IMG/VR virus record: IMGVR_UViG_3300035659_001663 | Span: 1-64,000 of that record | Source: a virus | Length of the DNA stretch: 64,000 nt | Strand: one strand, 5' to 3' | Shown: positions 1 through 8,080 of the stretch, one piece after another | Layout: every line of letters starts with the position of its first letter | Numbering within the stretch: the stretch's first letter is position 1 | Notes under the pieces: generated by a model | Databases searched by the model: none | What the model was told of the DNA's origin: nothing | What the model saw: only the letters and a program-made list of their open reading frames with translations | Made by a program: the position numbers and the translations under genes

Positions 1-678
1 TCTTTTGTCTATCTTGTGACATACATTTTCACTTAAATTACTTTCATCATAAGTGATGTATACATATGAAAGATCTATACTTAGTTGTACTGGTATTCTC
101 TTGTCGTCCATTAAGTTTTGTATCTTATAGAGATCTTCTTTGTAGTTCTTTCTGAGTTTTGGAAGTCTAATCTCTATCTCTGTTTGTCTATTAGGATAAA
201 ACATAATCAAGTTATTCTCGATCACATCAAATACATATTTCCTGTTACCATCTCTGCGTGTCTCTCCTATAGATACTAAAGGCTCTAGTCGCTTTAATTT
301 GAAATCTCTTCTCTTTATTTTCTTCAAAGTTCTTTCGATAAATAACTTCTTACCACCAAATATAACAGAATGAGGCATTCTCTTTTTATTACTTGGATTT
401 TCTTTATTGAAGTCTACTACTTGTTTTACATTTTCTCTAAAAGCTCTATATTTAGCATTAGCAGTATAGATGGCTGATTGTTTGAACCAACTATCTATAT
501 TATCAATATTGTTCATGCTATTTACTATAGCTGTTAGTTCTTTTTGCTGTAGACTATTGTCGCTATCTTTTATTTTGTTGAACACATGATGCATGCAGCT
601 ATTTTGCTGCTTCATGAGTTTCAGAATAATCTCTTTGTTACTTTTCGAAGAAGTGTAAGGAAGTTTTATTGTTATCAT
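1..678 (-). CDS. TnpB-like (IS200/IS605 OrfB) RNA-guided nuclease, N-terminal part, cut by window edge
   Basis: Reading leftward from the ATG at 678-676 the frame stays open for 226 codons to the window edge, so the C-terminal part with the expected RuvC catalytic residues lies outside. The protein begins MITIKLPYTSSKSNKEI. It then has an SWFKQSAIYTA helix, the FGGKKLF motif and a basic patch (ERTLKKIKRR), followed by beta-rich segments ending near QLSIDLSYVYITYDE. This order resembles the N-terminal helical and wedge regions of TnpB/OrfB proteins, relatives of Cas12. TnpB is an RNA-guided DNA nuclease of IS200/IS605 and IS607 elements. No Shine-Dalgarno stands before the ATG. About 175 bp upstream, up to the HPr gene, hold no recognisable gene. 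Family assignment is from motifs only; a diverged domesticated copy is possible. Confidence 0.6.
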   Translation of the reverse strand, partial: MITIKLPYTSSKSNKEIILKLMKQQNSCMHHVFNKIKDSDNSLQQKELTAIVNSMNNIDNIDSWFKQSAIYTANAKYRAFRENVKQVVDFNKENPSNKKRMPHSVIFGGKKLFIERTLKKIKRRDFKLKRLEPLVSIGETRRDGNRKYVFDVIENNLIMFYPNRQTEIEIRLPKLRKNYKEDLYKIQNLMDDKRIPVQLSIDLSYVYITYDESNLSENVCHKIDKR

Positions 679-853
679 TGTTTATACTATGCAAATTTCA
701 TCATCGACTTAACTATTAGCCATGAAAATTACAAAGCAGATGTATTGTCTTTTAATCACGCCATGTCTTTGGCATATTCAGCAAATCATACATACACGTC
801 AATTACACTATCGATCCAGTAACTTGAATCTTACGGCCGGCAACATCTCACTT

Positions 854-1123
854 TCAGTAAGCCTCAGCAAATTTACTGTCAAAAAGTATTTTTATAGTAT
901 TCAATATGTCATTCTCATCCTCTCCATTTACAATTATTTGAATTTCAGCACCTTTAGGTGCCATTAATGACATTAACGACAATACACTTCTTGCATCTGC
1001 ATGTCTATCATTACAAACAAATTCTATAGAACTCTTAAATGGTATCAATCTTTCAACAATTAAAGCAGATGGTCTAGCATGAAGACCATATTCATTTTTT
1101 ACTTTTAATATTGCTGTTTGCAT
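854..1123 (-). CDS. HPr-like phosphocarrier protein
   Basis: An 89-residue protein with the HPr active-site signature YGLHARPSA. Starting at the ATG at 1123 puts the phosphorylatable histidine at residue 15 and the serine of the second signature (ARSVLSLMSL) at residue 46. These are the canonical His15 and Ser46 numbers of bacterial HPr, which supports this start over an upstream in-frame ATG at 1156. The length also matches HPr (85-90 aa). HPr passes phosphate from Enzyme I to sugar-specific EIIA proteins of the PTS; Ser46 is the regulatory kinase site in many bacteria. The gene overlaps the end of the upstream minus-strand gene by 32 bp, so the two are probably cotranscribed. A phage-borne HPr could rewire carbon regulation or feed an unknown phosphorelay; that role is inference. 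Confidence 0.85.
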   Translation of the reverse strand: MQTAILKVKNEYGLHARPSALIVERLIPFKSSIEFVCNDRHADARSVLSLMSLMAPKGAEIQIIVNGEDENDILNTIKILFDSKFAEAY

Positions 1124-1388
1124 ATTGTAATAGTTCTTGATCTGGTGAATATTCATTACAGTCGTCTACATTTTTGTATCTACAATGTGCATTTTTACAT
1201 GCCTTACACAATGAAATCTGCCATGCCTGTGCATAATTTTTTGCATTTTTATGCACCCAAAATAATACATGTTGTTGTCCTGGATCAGCGTTTATACGCT
1301 CACCCTCAAGCCATTTTGATACTTCAATAGCTTTTGTTTGCGCATCAATAAAGACTTTGTAATGTATATCATTGCGTACTTCAAACAT
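1092..1388 (-). CDS. Hypothetical protein with a Cys-rich segment
   Basis: A 98-residue protein I do not recognise. GAGG stands 6 bases before the ATG, a good ribosome binding site. The middle holds CKACKNAHC and a further Cys (NVDDC), which could bind a metal, and the C-terminus is lysine-rich. It lies between an unknown gene and the HPr-like gene on the same strand, and its 3' end overlaps the HPr start. No function is proposed. Confidence 0.65.
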   Translation of the reverse strand: MFEVRNDIHYKVFIDAQTKAIEVSKWLEGERINADPGQQHVLFWVHKNAKNYAQAWQISLCKACKNAHCRYKNVDDCNEYSPDQELLQYANSNIKSKK

Positions 1389-1422
1389 ACAAACCTCGCT
1401 TGTGGTATGTAGTCTGTAAATA

Positions 1423-2073
1423 CTATTGAAAATGTTTAATTGTAATTAAGAAGTTGCTTTTTGCGCTTTTAAGCGTGTCAAAACGTGCAACTTCTCTAGA
1501 TTCAGGCGTAAATAATGAATAGAAGCAGACTAAACCACCACTTTCATTACATGTGGTCTGTCGTTCTATATACCAAGATATGTCATAAGCGTAATATCTA
1601 CATTTACCATTTGCATTTATTGGTCGACGCCAACGTACTATTTCTGGTAGTAATGGCACATGTTTAACATCAATTGTTGATTTAGTTATAGGTGCTGTTA
1701 TTGGTATTTCAGACACTTTCATTAGTTTCAATATATCATCAATAGTGCTACAATTGTCAATATCTTTAACTAAAGTTATCACATCATCTGTTGATATAGC
1801 TTTTTGATCAGTCACGACTTGCTCAGGTTGTTTGTATTGTTCTTGACACATCTCTAAAATATGCGATGCAAATTTTATCTCTTCATCATTGTCAGACGTC
1901 GTAATTACATGATTTAGAAAATCTGTCCATTTTTTTACATTCAATACATTGATGACATTGTTCGGCAACTGCATCTCAACACTACCAAGTAACAAAGGAG
2001 GCTGTATAACGTTGATGATGCCTTGCTTTATGGCATCCTGTAGCAGTTCATTTGCGTTGTTGTATAGGGACAT
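1423..2073 (-). CDS. Hypothetical protein
   Basis: A 216-residue protein with no recognised domain. GAGGTCAAG precedes the ATG, so the start is well supported. The N-terminal two thirds is predicted mainly helical with hydrophilic linkers. The C-terminal third is richer in aromatic and basic residues (RWRRPINANGKCRYYAYDISWY) and may be a compact domain. It is the first gene of the leftward operon and faces away from the glycosylase gene at 2154 across a short divergent spacer. Confidence 0.6.
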   Translation of the reverse strand: MSLYNNANELLQDAIKQGIINVIQPPLLLGSVEMQLPNNVINVLNVKKWTDFLNHVITTSDNDEEIKFASHILEMCQEQYKQPEQVVTDQKAISTDDVITLVKDIDNCSTIDDILKLMKVSEIPITAPITKSTIDVKHVPLLPEIVRWRRPINANGKCRYYAYDISWYIERQTTCNESGGLVCFYSLFTPESREVARFDTLKSAKSNFLITIKHFQ

Positions 2074-2153
2074 CTTGACCTCTATTATAGTGTCATGATA
2101 AGGCCAGTATTTACTTTATAGCATTCTTCGAAATTCATATTGATTATTGAATC
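2074..2153. promoter_or_regulatory. Divergent intergenic region with a candidate minus-strand -10 box
   Basis: An 80-bp spacer separates the leftward operon from the rightward accessory island, so it should hold promoters for both. On the minus strand a perfect TATAAT lies at 2089-2084, just upstream of the ribosome binding site of the 216-aa gene. No good -35 hexamer is present at the usual spacing. On the plus strand no convincing promoter was seen. The position is a strong argument; the motif evidence is weak. Confidence 0.35.
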
Positions 2154-2825
2154 ATGACAAACATTGTTGACATTGATAACTCAATCATCATCAGTAACGT
2201 TGAAGATTTGAAACAATATTATAGCACAGTTTGCGACGCTATCAAGAGTCGTATGACTGAATTTCAACTACTTAAAACTAATGCAATGCCAATACAATTG
2301 TTCAGGGAACTGGTATTCTGTATTTTGACAGCAAATGCTAGTGCTAAAATGGGATTGAAAGCTATTCAAGCTATCGATGATCATACGTTACTTTTTGGTA
2401 GTGAAAAAGATATCACTACTAAATTGACAGGAGTATATCGATTTCCAGTATCAAGGGCAAACTACATCGTAAGGACACGACAATTCTTAAACGATCATTG
2501 CAATCTTGATATTCATAAGATTTTCAACGAATTCAAAGATCCATCTGCTTTACGATTTTTCCTCGCCAGTAATCTAATAGGCATCGGCTACAAAGAATGT
2601 AGTCATTTCCTCAGAAATGTTGGTTTCAAAGGATATGCAATTCTCGATAAGCATGTTATATCTATGCTTAACTTACTTGGTTGTGATGTGCAAAAGCCAA
2701 GAAAAAAAGCTGAATACGTCACAACTGAGATTAAGATGAAAGAATTTGCAGTCAAACATTCGTTGGACTTTGATGAGCTTGATCTATTATTTTGGTCGTA
2801 CAAGACCGGAGAGATTATTAAATGA
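2154..2825 (+). CDS. Ogg2-family 8-oxoguanine DNA glycosylase/AP lyase (HhH-GPD)
   Basis: A 223-residue protein with the helix-hairpin-helix signature LIGIGYKECSHFLRNVG (about 141-157) followed by AILDKHVI. In Ogg2 enzymes the catalytic lysine lies in the GYKE hairpin and the catalytic aspartate 18 residues later; here these are K147 and D165, the same spacing. The C-terminal LFWSYKTGEIIK also fits the family. Such enzymes remove 8-oxoguanine from DNA and cut the abasic strand through a Schiff base. It is the first gene of the rightward island, and its stop overlaps the start of the PP2C gene (ATGA). Damage repair of phage DNA is the simplest role; action on another modified base cannot be excluded. 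Confidence 0.85.
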   Translation: MTNIVDIDNSIIISNVEDLKQYYSTVCDAIKSRMTEFQLLKTNAMPIQLFRELVFCILTANASAKMGLKAIQAIDDHTLLFGSEKDITTKLTGVYRFPVSRANYIVRTRQFLNDHCNLDIHKIFNEFKDPSALRFFLASNLIGIGYKECSHFLRNVGFKGYAILDKHVISMLNLLGCDVQKPRKKAEYVTTEIKMKEFAVKHSLDFDELDLLFWSYKTGEIIK

Positions 2826-3658
2826 CTGACTTCACTGATCTTCAAAGAGTTGTTTCATGGAAGTCAAATAAAGCAATGGTAATCGGTCGCGATCATTCAT
2901 TGTTTAGAGTAAATCGACAAGATTTTTGTGATACTCTTGATGATGAAGGTGATCTTTATGGTATAGTCTGTGATGGTTGTGGTAGTGGCGCTTATACAGA
3001 AGTCGGCGCTAGTTTAATTGGTAATTTAGTTCTGAGACTATTGCCGACATTGAACTTACAACAGTTTAATTCACCATTTGCTATACAATATACTAATGAT
3101 CCTGAACTTCAACGAATGACAGATATTTCGAAAAGTCAAATAAGTCGATTTATTGAGTCTCAAGTGACGACAACAGTATATGCATTTATAGAGAGATTGA
3201 CTAGGAATTTGCAACTATATACGTTTATTCAAAATAAAGACAAAATTGTAGAAAAAATGCAATTCATAAATGACTATCTATTGACAACTATAATCTTCAG
3301 CATTGTATTACGAGACTATGTTGTCATTGGTCATTGTGGTGACGGTGTAGTAATTGTTGATGATGACGTAACTGTCATTGATCAAGGTGGTAGTCCACAT
3401 TATTTGATGTACAATAATGTTCCAAAAGAAGCATTGCAATCAACGCCGTCACAACTGCAAGGACTAAAAATCGATATTTATGATACAAAGAAAATAAGCA
3501 AAATAGCAATAGGCACTGACGGACTTACACCATTGGTTGATAATAAAACTACGAATGAATTGTTTGGGGTGTCTCGACTGCAGCGAAAATTTAATATGTG
3601 GTCAAATCAAAAAGTATTTTTTGATGATGCTGCATGCGTTATTTTTGAAAAGGTTTAA
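2822..3658 (+). CDS. PP2C-type Ser/Thr protein phosphatase
   Basis: A 278-residue protein with PP2C metal-site motifs in order: NRQDFC near 31-36, VCDGCGSG near 49-56, GHCGDGVV in the middle, AIGTDGLTP and FFDDAACVIF at the end. The aspartates of DG, GD, TDG and DDA are the usual Mn/Mg ligands. The start overlaps the glycosylase stop, and the kinase gene follows after 2 bp, so phosphatase and kinase are coexpressed. PP2C and kinase pairs beside a vWA protein form the TerY-P triad of bacterial Ter stress systems. It most likely reverses phosphorylation by the neighbouring kinase; that is inference from context. Confidence 0.8.
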   Translation: MTDFTDLQRVVSWKSNKAMVIGRDHSLFRVNRQDFCDTLDDEGDLYGIVCDGCGSGAYTEVGASLIGNLVLRLLPTLNLQQFNSPFAIQYTNDPELQRMTDISKSQISRFIESQVTTTVYAFIERLTRNLQLYTFIQNKDKIVEKMQFINDYLLTTIIFSIVLRDYVVIGHCGDGVVIVDDDVTVIDQGGSPHYLMYNNVPKEALQSTPSQLQGLKIDIYDTKKISKIAIGTDGLTPLVDNKTTNELFGVSRLQRKFNMWSNQKVFFDDAACVIFEKV

Positions 3659-3660
3659 AC

Positions 3661-5520
3661 ATGAAGATAGTCTATAAAGGCCAAATAATTGAATTGGACA
3701 CTAAACACTCGTTGGGTAGCGGTGGTGAAGCCAATGTCATCAAACATAAGAATGTTGCATTCAAGATTTATCATAGTCCTTCATTAGAACGCGCTCATAA
3801 GTTACAAGATTTTTTACAGCAATCCTTTAAACTGTCACAATTTGTCTTGGCACCAATTGATGTGACGCTTGATACAAAAGGTAATATCAATGGTTTTGCG
3901 ATGGAAATAGCACCGAAAGCCACAACGTTCATTGACTTGTCAAATTTAATGTACCGTAAGAAACATCAAATCAATACTAATAACATAGTTGAGACATTTT
4001 TCAATTCAAAAACGACACTTGATAATATTCATGATGCTAACATTGTCGTTGGTGACTTAAATGATGTCAATAAGTTATTTACTGATGATTGGAAAGTCTA
4101 CTATATTGATGTCGATTCATTTCAATTTGGATCGCATCCTTGTTTTGTAGGTACTGACACTTTCATCGATCCAAAGCTATATGGTATAGATTTAACTAAG
4201 AAACCATCATTTACAAAAGAGACAGATTATTATGCATTTGCTGTAATGTTGTTTAAGTCTTTGTTATTCGTACATCCTTATGGCGGTATGCATAATCAAT
4301 ATAAGACTATGATACGGAGAGCAGAGAGGGCTGTATGGGCGCTTGACAAGACTGTAATATATCCAAAAATTGGATTACATCCTGAGACGCTTAGTGATGA
4401 TCTGTTGAATTATTTTGCAAATACATTTGTGAAACGACAGCGACAAGAATTTTCAACTCAAGTATTACAGGGATTGATTGGGTCATTCATTGAATGTAAA
4501 TCATGTGGCACATTTTATTCTAATACTAGATCAAAATGTCCACAGTGTCAAAAGACTGCACCGCAACGATCTGTAGACTTAACTAATATAATAGTACAAA
4601 AACAGGTAGACAAAGAAAGATGTGACGTGACATTAATATACCAGACGTCAGGTATAATCTTATTCATTAAAGTCGTAGGCAATAAGATCGTCATTGTAAG
4701 TTTTGAGAATGGTAATACAGTACTTGCAGTAATAACTGAAAATTACAAACAATCTTTTGTCTTGTGGGCTGGTTTTGAGAAACAATTTAAGTACGAATAT
4801 TTCGAACCAGCTTATCTCGTTATTAGTCAAGACGATAGTTTGCTAGTGTTTGATACTAGTATTGACAAACTTAGAACAGTAGCAAAATTTACTACATTGA
4901 GTTATAAGAATGAACCAGTATTTTCTTGCAGTCAAAACTACATATATCGATTAACTACTAATACAATTATGAGAGGCAAGTTCGTTGGTGTTCAATTTGT
5001 TGAAGAAGAAGTTACTACGGCTATGGAAAATCAAACGTGGTTACACACAGGCCAAAATGATTTCGGCCTTGGCATGTTTCAAATATTTAGTCAATCACAA
5101 TTCTTTGTGTTTTCTAAAGCAGGCCGATATGAAATAGAGATGGATCAACTTAAAGGTCAAGTGATTGACATGGACGTTTGCATATCTGTCAACAATTTGA
5201 TACTGTTGAGAAAGACGATAGATAATGGTCGGACGTATTCTCATTGGCATATTATTGATGACAAAGGTAAAGTGTTAGAAACAAAGACAGAAGAGTCATT
5301 GAATTCTGAGTTACTGAAAAACATTCATGGCAAACAGTTGGCAGGTTCAAGCATAGTTCATGCAACAGATGCAGGAATAGTAATTGAGAAACATGGTCAG
5401 TTAATATTGAAACAGTCAACAGCTGAGTTTGTTGATAGTGATCAAAGTCTATGGTTCTACAAACAAGGTTTATTGACAGTGTCAGTGAATAGAATAAACT
5501 ATTTGGTTCTTCAATCATGA
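3661..5520 (+). CDS. Serine/threonine-kinase-like protein with zinc ribbon and C-terminal beta-rich domain (TerY-P type)
   Basis: A 619-residue protein. The kinase domain has a glycine loop (LGSGGEANV, 18-26), the ATP lysine K35 (VAFKIY), a catalytic-loop equivalent GDLNDVNK with D132 and N137, and metal-binding D152 in IDVDSFQFG. The last replaces DFG and resembles the YegI-like kinases of TerY-P modules. Residues 279-296 form a zinc ribbon (CxxC...CPQC). The remaining 320 residues are beta-rich with repeated VF/LLVFD strands and could be a propeller or sensor domain. It lies between PP2C and an HNH nuclease, overlapping the latter by 4 bp. Substrates are unknown; the vWA proteins nearby are candidate partners. 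Confidence 0.75.
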   Translation: MKIVYKGQIIELDTKHSLGSGGEANVIKHKNVAFKIYHSPSLERAHKLQDFLQQSFKLSQFVLAPIDVTLDTKGNINGFAMEIAPKATTFIDLSNLMYRKKHQINTNNIVETFFNSKTTLDNIHDANIVVGDLNDVNKLFTDDWKVYYIDVDSFQFGSHPCFVGTDTFIDPKLYGIDLTKKPSFTKETDYYAFAVMLFKSLLFVHPYGGMHNQYKTMIRRAERAVWALDKTVIYPKIGLHPETLSDDLLNYFANTFVKRQRQEFSTQVLQGLIGSFIECKSCGTFYSNTRSKCPQCQKTAPQRSVDLTNIIVQKQVDKERCDVTLIYQTSGIILFIKVVGNKIVIVSFENGNTVLAVITENYKQSFVLWAGFEKQFKYEYFEPAYLVISQDDSLLVFDTSIDKLRTVAKFTTLSYKNEPVFSCSQNYIYRLTTNTIMRGKFVGVQFVEEEVTTAMENQTWLHTGQNDFGLGMFQIFSQSQFFVFSKAGRYEIEMDQLKGQVIDMDVCISVNNLILLRKTIDNGRTYSHWHIIDDKGKVLETKTEESLNSELLKNIHGKQLAGSSIVHATDAGIVIEKHGQLILKQSTAEFVDSDQSLWFYKQGLLTVSVNRINYLVLQS

Positions 5521-6242
5521 TACGTCTTGCAACTTATTCACTTGATAGAATATTACCATTCATAGGCTGTCAAGACAGATTCAATTTAGATGGTGACTTT
5601 GTTAATGTGACATCTTTACGATTGAGATGTTTTAAGATGAAAGGTTTGACATGTGTACGATGTGGATTAGTTGGAGAATTTTTTGCTAAAGAAAAAAGTG
5701 CAGTGTATGATAAGACTTGTCATTTGAATCTATATGCTATTGGTAATGGAACTGAAGTTCTCATGACGCGTGATCACATTGTGCCTCGTTGTGAAGGTGG
5801 AAAAGACAACATGTCTAATTCACAAACAATGTGTATGCCATGTAATTCTAAAAAAGGTTGCGGTAAAAATAGAGCAGTCAAGAATTACATGACAGGCATA
5901 GAACGTATTGATACAATTTTAGGTAATCTTTTTAATATTGTAGAACAAACTGGCAAGTTGCACATATCTGATCTTACTCAACTTTCAAATCATGTACGGT
6001 CATCAATGGTTGATAGTATTGTTCCAAAAGCATTGAAATCTGTTGCAGTTGGATGTCAACCATCTGATTTTGATGGTTACAATCAGCAAGTGTTTAAGAT
6101 TGCACCGAATGTAACGATAGCTCATGGTATTGAAGATGTTACACAAGATTGTCATAAGTTTTATATTTTGAATGTAAGAACTGGAGAACGACTGAATATT
6201 ACTTTAAACAGTCCTAAACAATCAACCCAGGAGGTTTCATGA
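5517..6242 (+). CDS. HNH endonuclease domain protein
   Basis: A 241-residue protein with an HNH nuclease core: CVRCG, then a long loop, TRDHIVPRCEGGKDNMSN and CMPCNSKKG. The DH pair is the likely catalytic site, the CxxC pairs the structural zinc site and the N the third HNH position. The C-terminal 120 residues are unrecognised. The start ATGA overlaps the kinase stop and the end overlaps the nicotinamidase start, so it belongs to the operon rather than being a freely inserted homing gene. TerY-P modules are sometimes predicted to act with nucleases, which makes an effector role possible. A homing origin is the alternative. Confidence 0.7.
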   Translation: MIRLATYSLDRILPFIGCQDRFNLDGDFVNVTSLRLRCFKMKGLTCVRCGLVGEFFAKEKSAVYDKTCHLNLYAIGNGTEVLMTRDHIVPRCEGGKDNMSNSQTMCMPCNSKKGCGKNRAVKNYMTGIERIDTILGNLFNIVEQTGKLHISDLTQLSNHVRSSMVDSIVPKALKSVAVGCQPSDFDGYNQQVFKIAPNVTIAHGIEDVTQDCHKFYILNVRTGERLNITLNSPKQSTQEVS

Positions 6243-7198
6243 GACCGTCGTTTTATGATCCAAGTAAGGTCGGTACATTGTTTCTGCCACGAATCAATGA
6301 TGTTGAGAAAGAAGCTGATGCTTTGAAGTTGCCTGCATCAGCAAGTGACAAGCCGGGCAATAGGGTTGCACTATTGATCATTGACATGCAGATTGATTTC
6401 TGCCATCAGGCAGGACAATTGTATGTGCCTGGAGCTGAAGATGATATTCGCAATACAGCGAATTTCATTCTTGATAATGTGGACAAGTTGACGGCAATTT
6501 TTGCATCGCTCGACTCTCACTTACTATTCCAGATCTTCTTTCGGTCGTGGTGGCAGTTACAAAATGGACAGAAACCGGATTTCTTCACTGAAATCTACAA
6601 AGATGAACCTGCTCAACGTCATGCACTTACAAAGTGCATCAATATGGGTGAGATTCGGCCGGGCATCGATCCGATAGCAAGTATTGATTATACTGAGAAG
6701 TTGATGCAGCAGTCGAACAAACCGCTTTGTATCTGGACGTACCATACATTACTAGGATTTCCTGGTCAGGCACTCGACCCAGCGCTTGCTGAAGTCTTAG
6801 CATTTCATGCGTTTGCCAGGAAGTCGCAGTTGAACTTCTTGCAGAAGGGTCAAATTCCCCAGACTGAAATGTACGGTATTCTTAGCCCGGAAGTCAAGAT
6901 ACCGACGCACAAGCAGGGAGGGTTCAACACTGACTTCTTGAATATCCTTGCAAAATATGACAAATTAATTGTCGCGGGTGAAGCTGCCAGCCATTGCGTT
7001 TTGGCAACATTGCTCCAAATGCATGGATTCTTCATGAACAATGATAAGTCAGTGCTTAAGAAGATCGTCATTTTTGAAGATTGCATGAGTCCGGTTAAAC
7101 ATCCGACAATTGACTTCAAAAGTATCACGGAAAAACAGTTTGACAAATTCCGGTCGGATGGAATTAACATTGTGAAAAGTACTGATTACAAATTCTAA
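6239..7198 (+). CDS. Nicotinamidase-like cysteine hydrolase (isochorismatase fold)
   Basis: A 319-residue protein with the isochorismatase-fold motif VALLIIDMQIDFCHQAGQL (nucleophile-activating D49), a metal-site-like SLDSH (D92, H94) and the catalytic cysteine loop AGEAASHCVLATLLQ (C253). Nicotinamidases convert nicotinamide to nicotinate for NAD salvage. The protein is about 100 residues longer than bacterial PncA; the extra sequence lies between the DSH motif and the cysteine loop. AGGAGG stands before the ATG, which overlaps the HNH stop. Codons are visibly more G/C-rich than in neighbouring genes, suggesting later acquisition or high expression. NAD or ADP-ribose metabolism fits the nearby macro-domain gene. 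Other amides are possible substrates. Confidence 0.75.
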   Translation: MRPSFYDPSKVGTLFLPRINDVEKEADALKLPASASDKPGNRVALLIIDMQIDFCHQAGQLYVPGAEDDIRNTANFILDNVDKLTAIFASLDSHLLFQIFFRSWWQLQNGQKPDFFTEIYKDEPAQRHALTKCINMGEIRPGIDPIASIDYTEKLMQQSNKPLCIWTYHTLLGFPGQALDPALAEVLAFHAFARKSQLNFLQKGQIPQTEMYGILSPEVKIPTHKQGGFNTDFLNILAKYDKLIVAGEAASHCVLATLLQMHGFFMNNDKSVLKKIVIFEDCMSPVKHPTIDFKSITEKQFDKFRSDGINIVKSTDYKF

Positions 7199-7228
7199 CG
7201 ATAACGCTAAAAAAGGAGAGAAAAAGTT

Positions 7229-8023
7229 ATGAGTTCTAAAAATCCTGTCAGTGTCAATAGTATCAAAAGCTTGTTTACTGGTGCAGTCCAGAACAATGAA
7301 GTAAGTCAAGCTGCAGCTACTATTATGGTCAATAGCCTCAATGATACGAACATTTTGGGCTGTACCGGCGCGTCATTCGATGAATTAGAAACAGATAGTG
7401 TTACTTTGACATCAATTGTGATCGATGCTTCGTACTCAATGAAGAACAATGAACAGACAGTTCGTGACGCTTATGACGAACTGGTGATAAAGGCAATGGC
7501 TGAGTCAAAGCAAAGCGGATCGATGCTGGTAAGTGCAAGAGTATTTTCGACTGATCAGACAATTCTCTATGGTTTCAAGAAAGTTGCAGACATTGGTAAG
7601 ATTGGTAGCCAATATCGTGCAGAAGGTGGTTCAACTCGAATTTTCGATACAGTTGTTGATGCAATTACTGGTATCAGAGCTTATGCAAAGACATTGAATG
7701 ATGGCGGCGTCCAGACAAAATGTATCATAGTTGTAATGTCTGACGGTCAGGACAATGATTCACAGAAGTTCACTGCAGCAGATGCTAAGAAACTTGCTGA
7801 AGACTGTATCGCTTCTGAAATGTTCTATCTAGCATATGTGGGATTCAAGAACGATCCTTCAGATAATCTTGATGCTGTCGCAGCGATGATCGGTTTTCCA
7901 AGTGTGCTTACAACTGGTAATACACCGAGTGAGATTCGAAAAGCAATAGGGTTAGTCAGTCAGTCGGTAATTAGAAAGAGTCAAACGCAAATCGGCCCAG
8001 CAAACACGTTTTTCCAACAATAG
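7229..8023 (+). CDS. von Willebrand factor A (vWA/TerY-like) protein
   Basis: A 264-residue protein with a vWA domain over most of its length. The metal-ion-dependent adhesion site DASYS lies in SIVIDASYSMKNNEQ, with the supporting threonine near GGSTRIFDTV and the aspartate of VMSDGQDNDS. Small soluble vWA proteins called TerY pair with PP2C and a kinase in bacterial Ter-type modules. GGAGAG precedes the ATG. It follows the nicotinamidase in the same direction and probably acts as a protein-binding hub; the partner is unknown. A strong hairpin follows the stop. Confidence 0.8.
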   Translation: MSSKNPVSVNSIKSLFTGAVQNNEVSQAAATIMVNSLNDTNILGCTGASFDELETDSVTLTSIVIDASYSMKNNEQTVRDAYDELVIKAMAESKQSGSMLVSARVFSTDQTILYGFKKVADIGKIGSQYRAEGGSTRIFDTVVDAITGIRAYAKTLNDGGVQTKCIIVVMSDGQDNDSQKFTAADAKKLAEDCIASEMFYLAYVGFKNDPSDNLDAVAAMIGFPSVLTTGNTPSEIRKAIGLVSQSVIRKSQTQIGPANTFFQQ

Positions 8024-8028
8024 TATGT

Positions 8029-8059
8029 CGATAGCCGGTGTGTTTAACATCGGCTATCG
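8029..8059 (+). terminator. Strong hairpin between vWA and macro-domain genes
   Basis: A 9-bp perfect stem (CGATAGCCG with CGGCTATCG) and a 13-nt loop lie directly after the vWA stop. There is no T-run after it, so it may slow RNA decay or mark an RNA end rather than terminate fully. The ribosome binding site of the macro gene (AGGAGG) begins soon after. Confidence 0.45.
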
Positions 8060-8080
8060 TTATGTATGTAGGAGGATCTA

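Noticed and set aside
586-967. Two plus-strand open frames near the left edge
   Set aside because: They lie largely opposite the TnpB-like and HPr genes and have no coding features of their own.
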